Positions 8,069 through 16,792 of a stretch of DNA of 45,178 nt are shown one piece after another (the first letter of the stretch is position 1; each line of letters opens with the position of its first letter). The stretch is from contig JAEUQG010000470.1 of assembly GCA_016789755.1 (NCBI GenBank), forward strand, positions 1 through 45,178, read 5' to 3'. The position numbers were made by a program, and so were the translations under genes. Below the pieces are notes generated by a model, which did not search any database, was not told where the DNA came from, and worked only from the letters and a program-made list of their open reading frames with translations. Origin of the DNA: Bryobacterales bacterium (GTDB lineage: Bacteria; Acidobacteriota; Terriglobia; Bryobacterales; Bryobacteraceae).

Positions 8069-9817
8069 ATGCAATTTCAGATAAAAAGAGTAGTTTTCTT
8101 TTTTGTATTTTCCGCATTGGCCAGCGGGATGAACGCCAAACTTGCAGTGAAGGCATCGGGTGCGGGAGAGCCATGCACGGGCAAAGCGATGTTGCTGGAA
8201 GGGGGTGTGGAGAACGCCGATGAGCCGGTCTGGTACCGGTTTCGCGTGCGTGGGCCAGGGGAAGCGGACTGGCGCATGGTGCGGGACTACGGGCCAAGGA
8301 ACAGCCTGCAGTGGATGGCGATGGGAAAGGCGGGGGTTTACGAGATTGAGATGAGCGTGCGAGGGCTCGATAGCGGGCGGATTTCCTCGACGATCGAACG
8401 GCAGCAGGTTAGCGCCGCAGCGGCGGCAGAAGAGGCGGCGGTGTATCCGACGGATCATCCGCTGGTGTTCGTCTACAGCGCTCCGGCGTGTGCGGCGGGG
8501 AGTTCGGTGAGGGTTGCCTATCGGGGGCCCGAGGGGAAGGAACAATCGACGCCGGAGCGGGAGTGCAACGGTGCAGACGGGGTGAATTTCTATCTGGCTG
8601 GGTTGCGCGCCTCGACGTTCTACAAGGCGCGCCATGTGACACGGCGCGGCGCGGCGTCGGCCGAAGGCGTGGAGATTGAGTTTGAAACGCCGCCGGTGGA
8701 CCTTGCGCTGGCGCCGGTGACGGTGCGGAAAGCGGCGCCGGCTTCCGCGGAGGGAGCTCTGGTGATGGGGACGCTGTTTCAGGTGCCGACAGCCACGGAT
8801 TTGCAGGGGAACCTGATCTGGTACTACCCTTACGATCTGCAATACCTGACGCGGCCGGTGGCAGGGGGCTATTTTCTGGCGTTGCTGGAGGAACCGATGG
8901 AGGGGCCGGAAGAGCAGCGTTTCCTCAAGTTCGATCTGGCGGGGTACACGGTGCTGGAGACGAATGCGGCGCGCATCAACGAACAGTTGGCGGCGATGGG
9001 GCGGCAGCCGATGACCAGCTTTCATCATGAAGCAGTGGAACTGCCGGACGGCAGGTTTCTGTTGCTGGCCGGGACGGAACGGCTGTTGACGGATGTGCAG
9101 GGTGAGGGCGAGGTGGATGTGATTGGGGATATGATTCTGGTGCTGGACGCGAATCTGCAGGTGGTATGGGCGTGGGACGCATTCGATCATCTGGACGTGA
9201 CCCGTGCGGCGCTGGCCGATGAAAAGTGTGTGCCGGGCGGCGGCGGGTGTCCGGCGTTCTACCTGGCGAAGCAAGCCAACGACTGGCTGCATGGAAACTC
9301 GCTGCAATTGACGCCGGATGGAAACATTCTTTATTCGGCCCGTCATCAGGACTGGCTGATCAAGATCCGCTATGAGCATGGTGCAGGGGATGGATCGGTG
9401 ATGTGGCGGCTGGGCAAGGATGGGGATTTCGAGGTCGAGGGTGGCGGGGAGTGGCCCTGGTTTTCGCATCAGCACGACGGGTCGCAATTGGATGAGCGGC
9501 ACGTACTGGTATTCGACAACGGCAATACGCGGCGGGAATTCGAGGCCGGGGCGAACAGCCGCGGGCAGATGTTCGAGATTGACGAAGCCGCGCGGAAGGC
9601 GAAGCTGGTGTTGAACGCGGATCTGGGGGCATACGCATTTGCTCTGGGCTCGGCGCAGTTGCTGCCGAATGGGAACTACCACTTCAACTTGGGGTGGATG
9701 CCGAACGCGGCGAGCCAGGCGCTGGAGTTTACGCGCAGCGGCGAATTGGTGTATCAGATCGAGACGGGAATTCAGCAATACCGGTCGTTCCGGATGGCGG
9801 ACCTATATACGCCGTAG
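8069..9817 (+). CDS. Arylsulfotransferase (ASST) family protein, secreted
   Basis: About 582 residues with an N-terminal hydrophobic export signal (MQFQIKRVVFFFVFSALASG). The ASST beta-propeller family transfers sulfate from a phenolic sulfate ester to a phenol through a sulfo-histidine, without PAPS. The expected catalytic residues can be matched by motif: His at 319/320 (SFHHEAVELPDG), H408 (WLHGNSLQLTPDGN), R425 (ILYSARHQDW) and H469 (FSHQHDGSQL, the probable transient sulfo-His). An alternative ATG at 8063 leaves only two bases after GGAG (8057-8060); the ATG at 8069 gives eight, so it is preferred. The gene precedes an S1 sulfatase by 107 bases in the same direction, suggesting linked sulfate-ester metabolism. 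The 200-base gap to the divergent GT41 gene shows no clear promoter. Confidence 0.88.
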   Translation: MQFQIKRVVFFFVFSALASGMNAKLAVKASGAGEPCTGKAMLLEGGVENADEPVWYRFRVRGPGEADWRMVRDYGPRNSLQWMAMGKAGVYEIEMSVRGLDSGRISSTIERQQVSAAAAAEEAAVYPTDHPLVFVYSAPACAAGSSVRVAYRGPEGKEQSTPERECNGADGVNFYLAGLRASTFYKARHVTRRGAASAEGVEIEFETPPVDLALAPVTVRKAAPASAEGALVMGTLFQVPTATDLQGNLIWYYPYDLQYLTRPVAGGYFLALLEEPMEGPEEQRFLKFDLAGYTVLETNAARINEQLAAMGRQPMTSFHHEAVELPDGRFLLLAGTERLLTDVQGEGEVDVIGDMILVLDANLQVVWAWDAFDHLDVTRAALADEKCVPGGGGCPAFYLAKQANDWLHGNSLQLTPDGNILYSARHQDWLIKIRYEHGAGDGSVMWRLGKDGDFEVEGGGEWPWFSHQHDGSQLDERHVLVFDNGNTRREFEAGANSRGQMFEIDEAARKAKLVLNADLGAYAFALGSAQLLPNGNYHFNLGWMPNAASQALEFTRSGELVYQIETGIQQYRSFRMADLYTP

Positions 9818-9924
9818 CGGGCTAGGAATCCGGGTACGAAGGTACGCGGGAGTACCGGGCTCCCAAGGACGGAAAACTCTGTTATCTTGAGTCTCTACCG
9901 TTACCGAGACCTGAGAGGACGAGT

Positions 9925-11304
9925 TTGGCAATACGTGGTATCAGCCGCCGCGGTTTTTTGTGCGCCGCGGCTGGATTTTCCGCCTCCGCGGCACGAGGAG
10001 CACAGCGCACCCCGAATGTCATTCTGATTGTCGCCGATGATCTGGGATATGGGGATCTGGGCTGTTACGGGTCGCAGATTCCGACGCCGCATCTGGACCG
10101 GATGGCGGCGGAAGGGGCTCGGCTGACGCAGTTCTATTCGGCGAGTCCGGTGTGTTCGCCGTCGCGGGCGGCGCTGCTGACAGGGCGTTATCCAGCGAGG
10201 TCGGGTGTGACGCGGGTGCTGATGCCATGGGATCAGATTGGGCTGCGGTCATCGGAGGCGACGATCGGCAAGGTGCTGAAGCAAGAAGGCTATCGCACGA
10301 TGTGCATCGGCAAATGGCATTTGGGGGTGAGGCAGGATCATTTACCCGCGCAGCATGGGTTCGATTCGTTTTATGGGTTGCTGTACAGCAACGATATGAG
10401 TCCGCTGCCGCTGATGAGCAACTCGCGGACGATTGAAGAGCTGCGGGATCAGAGCAACCTGACGGCGCGCTACACGGAACAGGCGGTGAGCTTTATCACG
10501 GCGCCCTCGGAGCAGCCGTTTTTTCTCTATCTGGCGCATTCGATGCCGCACATTCCGCTGGCGGCGTCGGCGGCGTTTCGAGGCAAGTCGGGGTTGGGGA
10601 CGTATGGCGACGCGGTGATGGAGATGGATTGGAGTGTGGGGCAGGTGCTGGAGGCGTTGCGGTCGAACGGGCTTGCGGAGAATACCCTGGTGGTATTTAC
10701 GAGCGACAACGGGCCCTGGTATCAGGGGGGGGCGGGAAGGTTGCGGGGGCGGAAGGGGTCGACGTTCGAGGGCGGTGTACGGGTCCCGTTTGTGGCCTGG
10801 ATGCCTGGGACGATCGCGGCCGGGAGTGAGCCGGTGGGGCTGGCATCGATGATGGATTTGCTGCCGACGGTGGCGGCGCTGGCGGGAGCGAAGGCGCCGG
10901 TGGGAATGGACGGTGTGGATATCGGGACAATGCTGAAAGGGGAACGGTCGCATATCGACCGCGGCGTGCTGCTGTATTTCGACGATTTGCATGTGCAGTG
11001 CGCGCGGTGGGGTCCTTGGAAGCTGCATCTGGCGCGGTATAACAGTCCGGCATGGACTCCGGATCCTCCGGGGGGGCGGAAGAACCTGCCGCTGCCGCAT
11101 CCGGAGTTGTACAACGTGGTGGCGGATCCAAGCGAGGCCTTCGACCTGGCGGCGGAGAAACCGGAGATTGTGACGCAAATACGGGAGATGGTGGAGGAGC
11201 AACTGCGGAAGATGCCGGACGATGTGCGGTGGGCGTGGCGGGACACGATGGCGATCCGGGTGCAGGAGACGCCGGCCGGGGCGCTTCCGGCCGTTGAGAA
11301 CTAG
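9925..11304 (+). CDS. S1 family sulfatase, Tat-exported
   Basis: 459 residues. An N-terminal twin-arginine signal (SRRGFLCAAAGFSASAARGA) is followed by a complete sulfatase core: metal ligands in VADDLGYGD (D38, D39), the formylglycine site C77-S-P-S-R, GKWHLG (K130, H132) and SDNG (D261, N262). The Cys must be converted to formylglycine by a maturase, which is not present in the window. The family hydrolyses sulfate esters of polysaccharides or aryl compounds; the exact substrate cannot be read from sequence. The start is a TTG at 9925 with GAGAGGA seven bases upstream; there is no nearby ATG that keeps the Tat motif. It lies directly behind the ASST gene. Confidence 0.93.
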   Translation: MAIRGISRRGFLCAAAGFSASAARGAQRTPNVILIVADDLGYGDLGCYGSQIPTPHLDRMAAEGARLTQFYSASPVCSPSRAALLTGRYPARSGVTRVLMPWDQIGLRSSEATIGKVLKQEGYRTMCIGKWHLGVRQDHLPAQHGFDSFYGLLYSNDMSPLPLMSNSRTIEELRDQSNLTARYTEQAVSFITAPSEQPFFLYLAHSMPHIPLAASAAFRGKSGLGTYGDAVMEMDWSVGQVLEALRSNGLAENTLVVFTSDNGPWYQGGAGRLRGRKGSTFEGGVRVPFVAWMPGTIAAGSEPVGLASMMDLLPTVAALAGAKAPVGMDGVDIGTMLKGERSHIDRGVLLYFDDLHVQCARWGPWKLHLARYNSPAWTPDPPGGRKNLPLPHPELYNVVADPSEAFDLAAEKPEIVTQIREMVEEQLRKMPDDVRWAWRDTMAIRVQETPAGALPAVEN

Positions 11305-11416
11305 AGGGTATCCGCTTTGGCAGGGGGCGGGAGTCTCCGGCGCAAAAGCATCCGTGCCCGCCATCTCAAAGCTGGTACCATTGTTCGTTGTTCCAAAGGA
11401 TGCTGGAGGAGCCTGA

Positions 11417-12868
11417 ATGAGTCTTTTCGCCACAAAATCTGTGGAGCAGATCCGTGCCGAGAGCGAAGGAGAGCACGGACTTAAGCGTACGCTCGGCGCC
11501 AGCCAACTGGTTGCGCTGGGGATCGGCGCCATCATCGGCGCTGGACTGTTCTCCCTTACGGGAATTGCCGCGTCGCATCATGCCGGACCTGCCGTCACTC
11601 TCTCCTTCATGCTGGCCGCCGTCGGGTGCGCCTTTGCCGGACTCTGCTACAGCGAATTCGCCACGATGATCCCCATCGCGGGCAGCGCGTACACCTACTC
11701 CTACGCCACCATGGGCGAACTGCTCGCCTGGGTCATCGGCTGGGATCTGGTGCTCGAATATGCCGTTGGGGCGGCGACGGTTGCCGTGAGCTGGTCGGGC
11801 TACGTCGCCTCGCTGCTCAAAGATTTCGGCATCGATCTCCCCTGGCAATACATCAACTCACCGTTTACCAAGACGACGCTGGCTAATGGCGATGTGGTGC
11901 ATGGCGTGATCAATATCCCGGCCATCCTGGTGGTTATGGCCGTCTCCACGGTGTTGATTATCGGCATTCAGGAATCGGCGCGAGTGAACACCATTATCGT
12001 AATCATGAAGGTCACGGTGGTTGTGATTTTCATTCTTGTGGGATGGAGCTTCATCAACCAGGCGAATTACGTTCCCTATATTCCGGAGAACACCGGGCAG
12101 AGTGGGCATTTCGGCTGGAGCGGTGTGTTGCGCGCGGCGGGTGTGGTCTTCTTTGCCTTCATCGGATTCGACGCTGTTTCCACGGCGGCGCAGGAGGCCA
12201 AACAGCCGCAACGCGACATGCCCATCGGGATCATCGGTTCGCTGGTGGTCTGCACGCTGCTCTATATCCTGTTCGCTCACGTGCTGACGGGCATGGTGCC
12301 CTACAAGGAGCTCGATTCGGCCGCGCCGGTTGCTGTTGCCATTGACCGCACGCCGTATCAATGGCTGAAGACGGCCATCAAGCTTGCCATTATTGCCGGA
12401 TATACTTCGGTGATTCTGGTCATGCTGCTCGGGCAGAGCCGCGTGTTCTATTCGATGTCGCGCGACGGGTTGCTGCCGAAGCTTTTCAGCGACGTGCACC
12501 CGAAGTACCGCACGCCGTGGCGCAGCAACCTGCTGTTCATGGTGTTTGTGGGCTTGTTCGCCGCCTTCGCGCCGATTCAAATCGTGGGCGAAATGACGTC
12601 CATCGGCACGTTGTTTGCGTTCGTGCTGGTGTCGATCGGAATTCTGGTGATGCGCAAGACGCACCCCGATCTGCCGCGCCCGTTCCGTACGCCGCTGGTG
12701 CCGCTGGTGCCGATTCTCGGCATCCTGGCGAATCTCGGACTAATGGCCGGACTGGGCCTGGAGAACTGGATGCGGCTGTTTATCTGGATGGCTCTGGGCT
12801 TTGCGATCTACTTCGGCTATAGCCGCAGCCGGAGCAATTTGCAGCGCTCGCTTGCGGCTAAGAAATAG
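11417..12868 (+). CDS. APC-family amino acid permease
   Basis: 483 residues with about 12 hydrophobic segments. The first carries the APC signature at about 32-45 (LGIGAIIGAGLFSLTG), followed by GPAVTLSFMLAAVGCAFAGL and the FIGFDAVSTAAQEAKQPQRD loop typical of the cationic-amino-acid/YfnA subgroup. It would carry amino acids across the inner membrane; specificity is not predictable. The start ATG is fixed by GGAGGAG six to twelve bases upstream. Its 3' end overlaps the convergent lysyl-tRNA synthetase gene by 11 bases. Codon use is less GGG/GTG-rich than in the sulfatase next door. Confidence 0.93.
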   Translation: MSLFATKSVEQIRAESEGEHGLKRTLGASQLVALGIGAIIGAGLFSLTGIAASHHAGPAVTLSFMLAAVGCAFAGLCYSEFATMIPIAGSAYTYSYATMGELLAWVIGWDLVLEYAVGAATVAVSWSGYVASLLKDFGIDLPWQYINSPFTKTTLANGDVVHGVINIPAILVVMAVSTVLIIGIQESARVNTIIVIMKVTVVVIFILVGWSFINQANYVPYIPENTGQSGHFGWSGVLRAAGVVFFAFIGFDAVSTAAQEAKQPQRDMPIGIIGSLVVCTLLYILFAHVLTGMVPYKELDSAAPVAVAIDRTPYQWLKTAIKLAIIAGYTSVILVMLLGQSRVFYSMSRDGLLPKLFSDVHPKYRTPWRSNLLFMVFVGLFAAFAPIQIVGEMTSIGTLFAFVLVSIGILVMRKTHPDLPRPFRTPLVPLVPILGILANLGLMAGLGLENWMRLFIWMALGFAIYFGYSRSRSNLQRSLAAKK

Positions 12869-14408
12869 CCAGTAGGTGGAGGAAATCCGCCTTGGGCACC
12901 GCGGCCAGGAATGTGGCCAGGCGCGGTCCGCTCTTGCGCGCGAACAAGAGCTGATAGATATCGGTGAAGAACGCCTTCTGCATCTCTTTGGCGTTGCCTT
13001 GCGGGGATAGCTCGCTGGGGATGGCGTAAAGCCGTTCGTTCGCCGATTCGAGTGTGATGTCGGCGGAGGCGATCCAGGCGGCAAGGGCCGTAATCCAACT
13101 CTTGCGATCCTCCGGCATTGCCGCGGCGTAATCGGCGCGCGGGGCATCCACCAGGCGCACGTCTTCTTCCGGCGCGTAGGTCTTGAGCCAGTGCCCGGCT
13201 TTGGCGAGGCGCTCAGCGAACTCTTCCTTGGGGTAAGGAGTGTTGAGGCGCAGAAAGATGTCCGACAGCGCCTGCTGATTGCCGCGCACAATGCCGGAGA
13301 AGCTGGCCAGTTGGCGGAAAGGCACGGGGTGTACGGTGCGCCCTTCGACGCGCGCCAGTTCCACGGCTTTGTGGTCGGCGTCTTCGTTGCCGGTGGATTG
13401 CATGGCGCGGTCGAATTCGTCGTAAACCTGAAAAATCTGACGGTCCACGACAAGATCGAAGGCACGGTTGGGGGCCATGCGGGAGAAGATCCAGAGCAGC
13501 ACTTCGGGCTGATAAATCTCGAGCGCGTCGTCGAGGGAAATGACCGTTCCGGCGGAACTGCTCATTTTGCCGGCGAGCCCCTTGATGCCGACGAATTCAT
13601 AGACCTGGAAGACCGGCGGTTCGCTGTTGAAGATTTCGCGCGAAATGCGGCTGGAGACTTCATAGCTGCCGCCTGCGGTGCCGTGATCCTTGCCGCCGGG
13701 CTCGAAAGCGATCTTTTCGTGGCGCCAGCGCATGGGCCAGTCGATTTTCCAAGGGAGTTTCAGGTTCTCGGCGGTCTCGGCCGAACCCGCGCCCTCATGC
13801 CCGCATTTGCAGCGGTAGGCGAACACCATGGTGGATTCGTTGAACTCGAGCAGTTGCGTGGTGTCGCGCTTGCACACAGGGCAGTAGACTTCCACCGGGA
13901 AATAGCGCTCGCGTTCTTCTTCGGTGCCCTTCTGTGTGCGGAAGCTGGAAATGATGTCGTAGATTTCGTGCCGCTTCTGAATAGCCTCGACGATGCCGTA
14001 GTTGTATTGTTGCGAGCGGTACATCTCGGCCTGATAGCGGTAGGTGATTTCGATGCCGAGTTTGGCAAGCGACGCCTCGAAGATTTTTTCGTAGCGGGCT
14101 GCGTAGGAGGAGTATTCGCCGAAGGGATCGGGAATATCCACCAGCGGCTTGCCCAAGTGCTGGCTGTAGCTTTCGGGAATATTTTTGGGGACCTTGCGGA
14201 AGCGGTCGTAGTTGTCCCAGCTCTGGAGCAGTTTCACGCGCTTGCCGCGTTCGAGGAGGCAGCGGGCGACAAACCAGTTGGTGAGGATATCGCGCAGGTT
14301 GCCGCAGTGTACGGCTCCGGATGGCGTCGTGCCCGATGCACAGTGAAACTCTTCGGTGTCGGGGAATTTTTGGATAAGGGAGTCGGCGACTCGTTCGGCC
14401 CAATGCAT
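12858..14408 (-). CDS. lysK: Lysyl-tRNA synthetase, class I
   Basis: About 516 residues. This is the archaeal-type class I LysRS: the HIGH-like motif at 25-37 reads SGTTPSGAVHCGN (HCGN rather than the usual HIGN), a four-cysteine zinc ribbon follows (CPVC, then CKCG), and KMSSS is at 281-285. It charges tRNA-Lys. Most bacteria use the unrelated class II enzyme. The frame is open back to 14711, but the protein family starts near MHWAERVADSLI. The ATG at 14408 lies 24 bases after the stop of the DedA-like gene, so this is the last gene of a minus-strand operon. The ribosome site is weak. The 3' end overlaps the APC permease tail by 11 bases. Confidence 0.93.
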   Translation of the reverse strand: MHWAERVADSLIQKFPDTEEFHCASGTTPSGAVHCGNLRDILTNWFVARCLLERGKRVKLLQSWDNYDRFRKVPKNIPESYSQHLGKPLVDIPDPFGEYSSYAARYEKIFEASLAKLGIEITYRYQAEMYRSQQYNYGIVEAIQKRHEIYDIISSFRTQKGTEEERERYFPVEVYCPVCKRDTTQLLEFNESTMVFAYRCKCGHEGAGSAETAENLKLPWKIDWPMRWRHEKIAFEPGGKDHGTAGGSYEVSSRISREIFNSEPPVFQVYEFVGIKGLAGKMSSSAGTVISLDDALEIYQPEVLLWIFSRMAPNRAFDLVVDRQIFQVYDEFDRAMQSTGNEDADHKAVELARVEGRTVHPVPFRQLASFSGIVRGNQQALSDIFLRLNTPYPKEEFAERLAKAGHWLKTYAPEEDVRLVDAPRADYAAAMPEDRKSWITALAAWIASADITLESANERLYAIPSELSPQGNAKEMQKAFFTDIYQLLFARKSGPRLATFLAAVPKADFLHLLAIS

Positions 14409-14431
14409 GTTGTTTGTGTGGAGTGCTCTCT

Positions 14432-14872
14432 TCAGTATATCGTCCACACCCAGCGCACCCCGAACACAACCACGGCGTAGTGCAGAAAGCGCCCGCAGGC
14501 GCCGATTGCCAGGAAACGCGTGAAGGGGATGCGCAGGCTGCCGGCAAGCACGCTCACCGGATAGAACGGGGGAACACCGGTTACGGCGCTGAGGAACAGC
14601 ACGGCCGATCCACTCCTCCGCCGTCCATTGCATTGCTGCTTCCAGGCCTGTAATTTGCGCTGGGCGCCGGGCCAGCGCAGTGCGCCCCGGCCCGCCCAGT
14701 ACAACGCGCATTTGCCGGTCATCTGGCCGGCTGTCGCCACCAGCACCAGCGCCCAGTGCGTCCCTTGGGAGGCTGCGTGCGTGGCCATGCCTCCCATGAT
14801 CACTTCGCTATTCAGCCAGGGAATGAGCGCGCTGGCGATGAGCAGCAGGTAGCACCAGATATACGGGTTCAT
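14432..14872 (-). CDS. Small DedA/YqaA-like (VTT domain) membrane protein
   Basis: 146 residues with hydrophobic segments near the N-terminus (about 5-20), 40-60, 95-115 and 120-143. The motif GVPPFYPVSVLAGSLRIPF with the following FLAIGACGRFLHY resembles the conserved core of VTT/YqaA proteins, relatives of DedA transporters that flip or move lipids. The function here is not known. Two adjacent ATGs are possible (14875 and 14872); GGAGG of the ribosome site lies six bases before 14872 and only three before 14875, so 14872 is chosen. The start overlaps the stop of the upstream secreted-protein gene (ATGATGA), which implies translational coupling. Confidence 0.75.
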   Translation of the reverse strand: MNPYIWCYLLLIASALIPWLNSEVIMGGMATHAASQGTHWALVLVATAGQMTGKCALYWAGRGALRWPGAQRKLQAWKQQCNGRRRSGSAVLFLSAVTGVPPFYPVSVLAGSLRIPFTRFLAIGACGRFLHYAVVVFGVRWVWTIY

Positions 14873-15759
14873 CATTCACCTCCGCGGACAGTAGCTCCGC
14901 GAATATCACCTTCGCGAACGAGGTTCAATTCGGCTTCAAACCACCAGTTGGGACGGAACACAATTCGCACCGGCACGCCTGCCAGCGGAGTGTCCACGCC
15001 ATAGGTCATTTGAAAGCGGGTGGTCTTTCCGGTGGCGCGGTTGAGCACCGCAAATTCACTTTCCAACAAACCCTGCACTGTCGATTTGGCCGATTCCAGC
15101 CTGACCTCGTAGAGCATGTTGGCGTAGACACAGTCGCGCTTCAAACGGGCCTGCGGAGCGCCCGCGCGGTGCATCGTCACGCTGGTGTCCACCAGATTCC
15201 ACACCGCCAGCAGGAATCCGTGATCGGTTCCAGCAGGCACAGGTACCTGGCGCGCCGTCCCCGTGCGTTCCTCAACCTGCCGCCTTACATTATCCACGGC
15301 GCGGTAGGTGACCGCTTCGGGAAACGCCAAGCCGAACAACGCGGTTGCCGACTGGCCATCGCGGATGGAGGTACGCATGCAGCGGTAGACATGGGTCGCG
15401 CCGCGCCGGTCCAGATTCCGCCGCGCCTGTTCGACGCTGGTTTCCTCCGTCTCCGTCATGACGCCGATCACGTCCGCTTCTCCCGGACGATGAAACTCGC
15501 CGATGTAACCCCAGCGATTGATGCGCATCGGCACGCGGTCCGGGTCCGAGCCGATGACCAGCTCGACGCTCTTCTCCCCTGCTCCGTTTGCCCAACGGAC
15601 ACGCCCGGCGCCGACATTGTCTCGGCGTATCCAGAGCACCACCAGAGGTCTCACCCGTGCCGACAATATGTACTGATGTTCCACTGCCCGCGGCGCCGTA
15701 TCGGCGGCGGTGGCGAAGTGCAGATTCACTGCAAGAGCAATCCAACCCAGAGTAGCCAT
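14872..15759 (-). CDS. Conserved secreted protein of unknown function
   Basis: About 295 residues, not recognised. The chosen ATG (15759) gives an N-terminal signal peptide (MATLGWIALAVNLHFATAAD); a longer reading from 15804 would bury it and lacks a ribosome site. The mature part has a beta-rich pattern, with ARVRPLVVLWIRRDNVGAG near its start and TRFQMTYGVDTPLAGVPVRI near its end. There are two isolated Cys (CMRT, RDCVYA) and no obvious catalytic motif. The start lies inside the upstream membrane-protein gene (34-base overlap) and the stop overlaps the DedA-like start, so three genes are translated in series. The envelope location is inferred from the signal peptide. Confidence 0.7.
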   Translation of the reverse strand: MATLGWIALAVNLHFATAADTAPRAVEHQYILSARVRPLVVLWIRRDNVGAGRVRWANGAGEKSVELVIGSDPDRVPMRINRWGYIGEFHRPGEADVIGVMTETEETSVEQARRNLDRRGATHVYRCMRTSIRDGQSATALFGLAFPEAVTYRAVDNVRRQVEERTGTARQVPVPAGTDHGFLLAVWNLVDTSVTMHRAGAPQARLKRDCVYANMLYEVRLESAKSTVQGLLESEFAVLNRATGKTTRFQMTYGVDTPLAGVPVRIVFRPNWWFEAELNLVREGDIRGATVRGGE

Positions 15760-16622
15760 GTGACACCGTATGGCAGCAGGAAGTATTTTCTCTGCTTCGT
15801 CCATTCCGCGAAGCTGCCGGTCATGGAGCGGAACTTGCCCGGCGCGTAACCAGGCTGCAGAATTTTAAAGAACAGTTCCAGGAACATGCGATTGGAACCG
15901 TAGGCGGCCAGCAACAGGAAGATCAGGGTAGAGGTGTGCCAGGAAGCGAGCAATCCGCCGAGAGCGCAGAATACGGGACTCTTGAGGAATTTCACGGCGG
16001 AGAATCCTTCGATAGTTCCGTCTTTGTAGGCGCCGGCGATGGCTTCGGCCGTGCCGAAGCCCGCTCCCACTACCAGTCCTCTCAGCGCCCATGGCAAATC
16101 CTTGGGCAGCAGCGTGAACAGGCAATAGAGGCCGTAGATCGAAGCGAGGAAGCCGGCGCCCACCAAGAGCCGGATCCACGGCGCATCGACGACGCTGCTG
16201 ATCCAGTGAAATTGTGTGGGAATGCGGTAATCCTGCTGCGGCTCGATGCGTACGAAGAGTTTCCAGAACTCGGTCGCGACGCGAGTCAGCGTGAAGATGG
16301 TGAGGAATAGAATGAAGCGGGTCTGCCGTCCGGCAGCAGGGATGGAAGCCAGTGTCAATGCCACGATGGAGGCAATGACCAGCTCCCGCACGTAGCGCCG
16401 CGCCAGAAACGATTCGTGGGGGGAGTCTTTATAGGCGCCGTAAGAGGCGCCATGCAGGCCGGCTAGCAGCCCCAGTCCGAGCAAGGCCAAGAGGGGCGAT
16501 GGCGTAGCTGCGGACGGCATGGGCCAGAACAGGAGCAGCGTGAGAGTGAAACCCAGCAGAGCCGTGCCCGTCCATAGGATAGGTGGCTCCGCCATCCAGG
16601 TTGCGCTTCGTCTGATGGACAT
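15726..16622 (-). CDS. Integral membrane protein with duplicated GAYKD motif, function unknown
   Basis: About 298 residues with roughly seven hydrophobic segments. An internal repeat is visible: GASYGAYKDSPHESFLARRY near the N-terminus and IAGAYKDGTIEGFSAVKFLK near the C-terminus, each next to a membrane segment. This suggests a two-fold duplicated fold as in many transporters, with the charged G-A-Y-K-D-x(3)-E-(S/G)-F loop conserved in both halves. No family name was recognised. The frame is open from a TTG at 16655, but the ATG at 16622 (MSIRRSATW) is preferred although its ribosome site is poor. It lies 170 bases downstream of galE and overlaps the next gene by 34 bases. Confidence 0.7.
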   Translation of the reverse strand: MSIRRSATWMAEPPILWTGTALLGFTLTLLLFWPMPSAATPSPLLALLGLGLLAGLHGASYGAYKDSPHESFLARRYVRELVIASIVALTLASIPAAGRQTRFILFLTIFTLTRVATEFWKLFVRIEPQQDYRIPTQFHWISSVVDAPWIRLLVGAGFLASIYGLYCLFTLLPKDLPWALRGLVVGAGFGTAEAIAGAYKDGTIEGFSAVKFLKSPVFCALGGLLASWHTSTLIFLLLAAYGSNRMFLELFFKILQPGYAPGKFRSMTGSFAEWTKQRKYFLLPYGVTWLLWVGLLLQ

Positions 16623-16792
16623 TTTGGATTCGCCTTTCGCCCACTTCCGGCGCAATTGAAAGGCCGCCGGCGGAACCGGCGCGGAGCGCGAAAAACAAGA
16701 GCAATTCCAGCGTTGTTAGAGCGAAGAAGCGTCCGCCGCCCGTCGGCTTTCGCCGACACCTGTCACCGCAACCTGACGAACAAAAGAGGCGA

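Noticed and set aside
13191..14480. 429-residue plus-strand frame opposite lysyl-tRNA synthetase
   Set aside because: No recognisable motif, and the opposite strand encodes a full class I LysRS with all signatures.
16742..16757. Hairpin GTCGGC-TTTC-GCCGAC downstream of galE
   Set aside because: Only six pairs and no T-tract in either direction; not enough for a terminator call.
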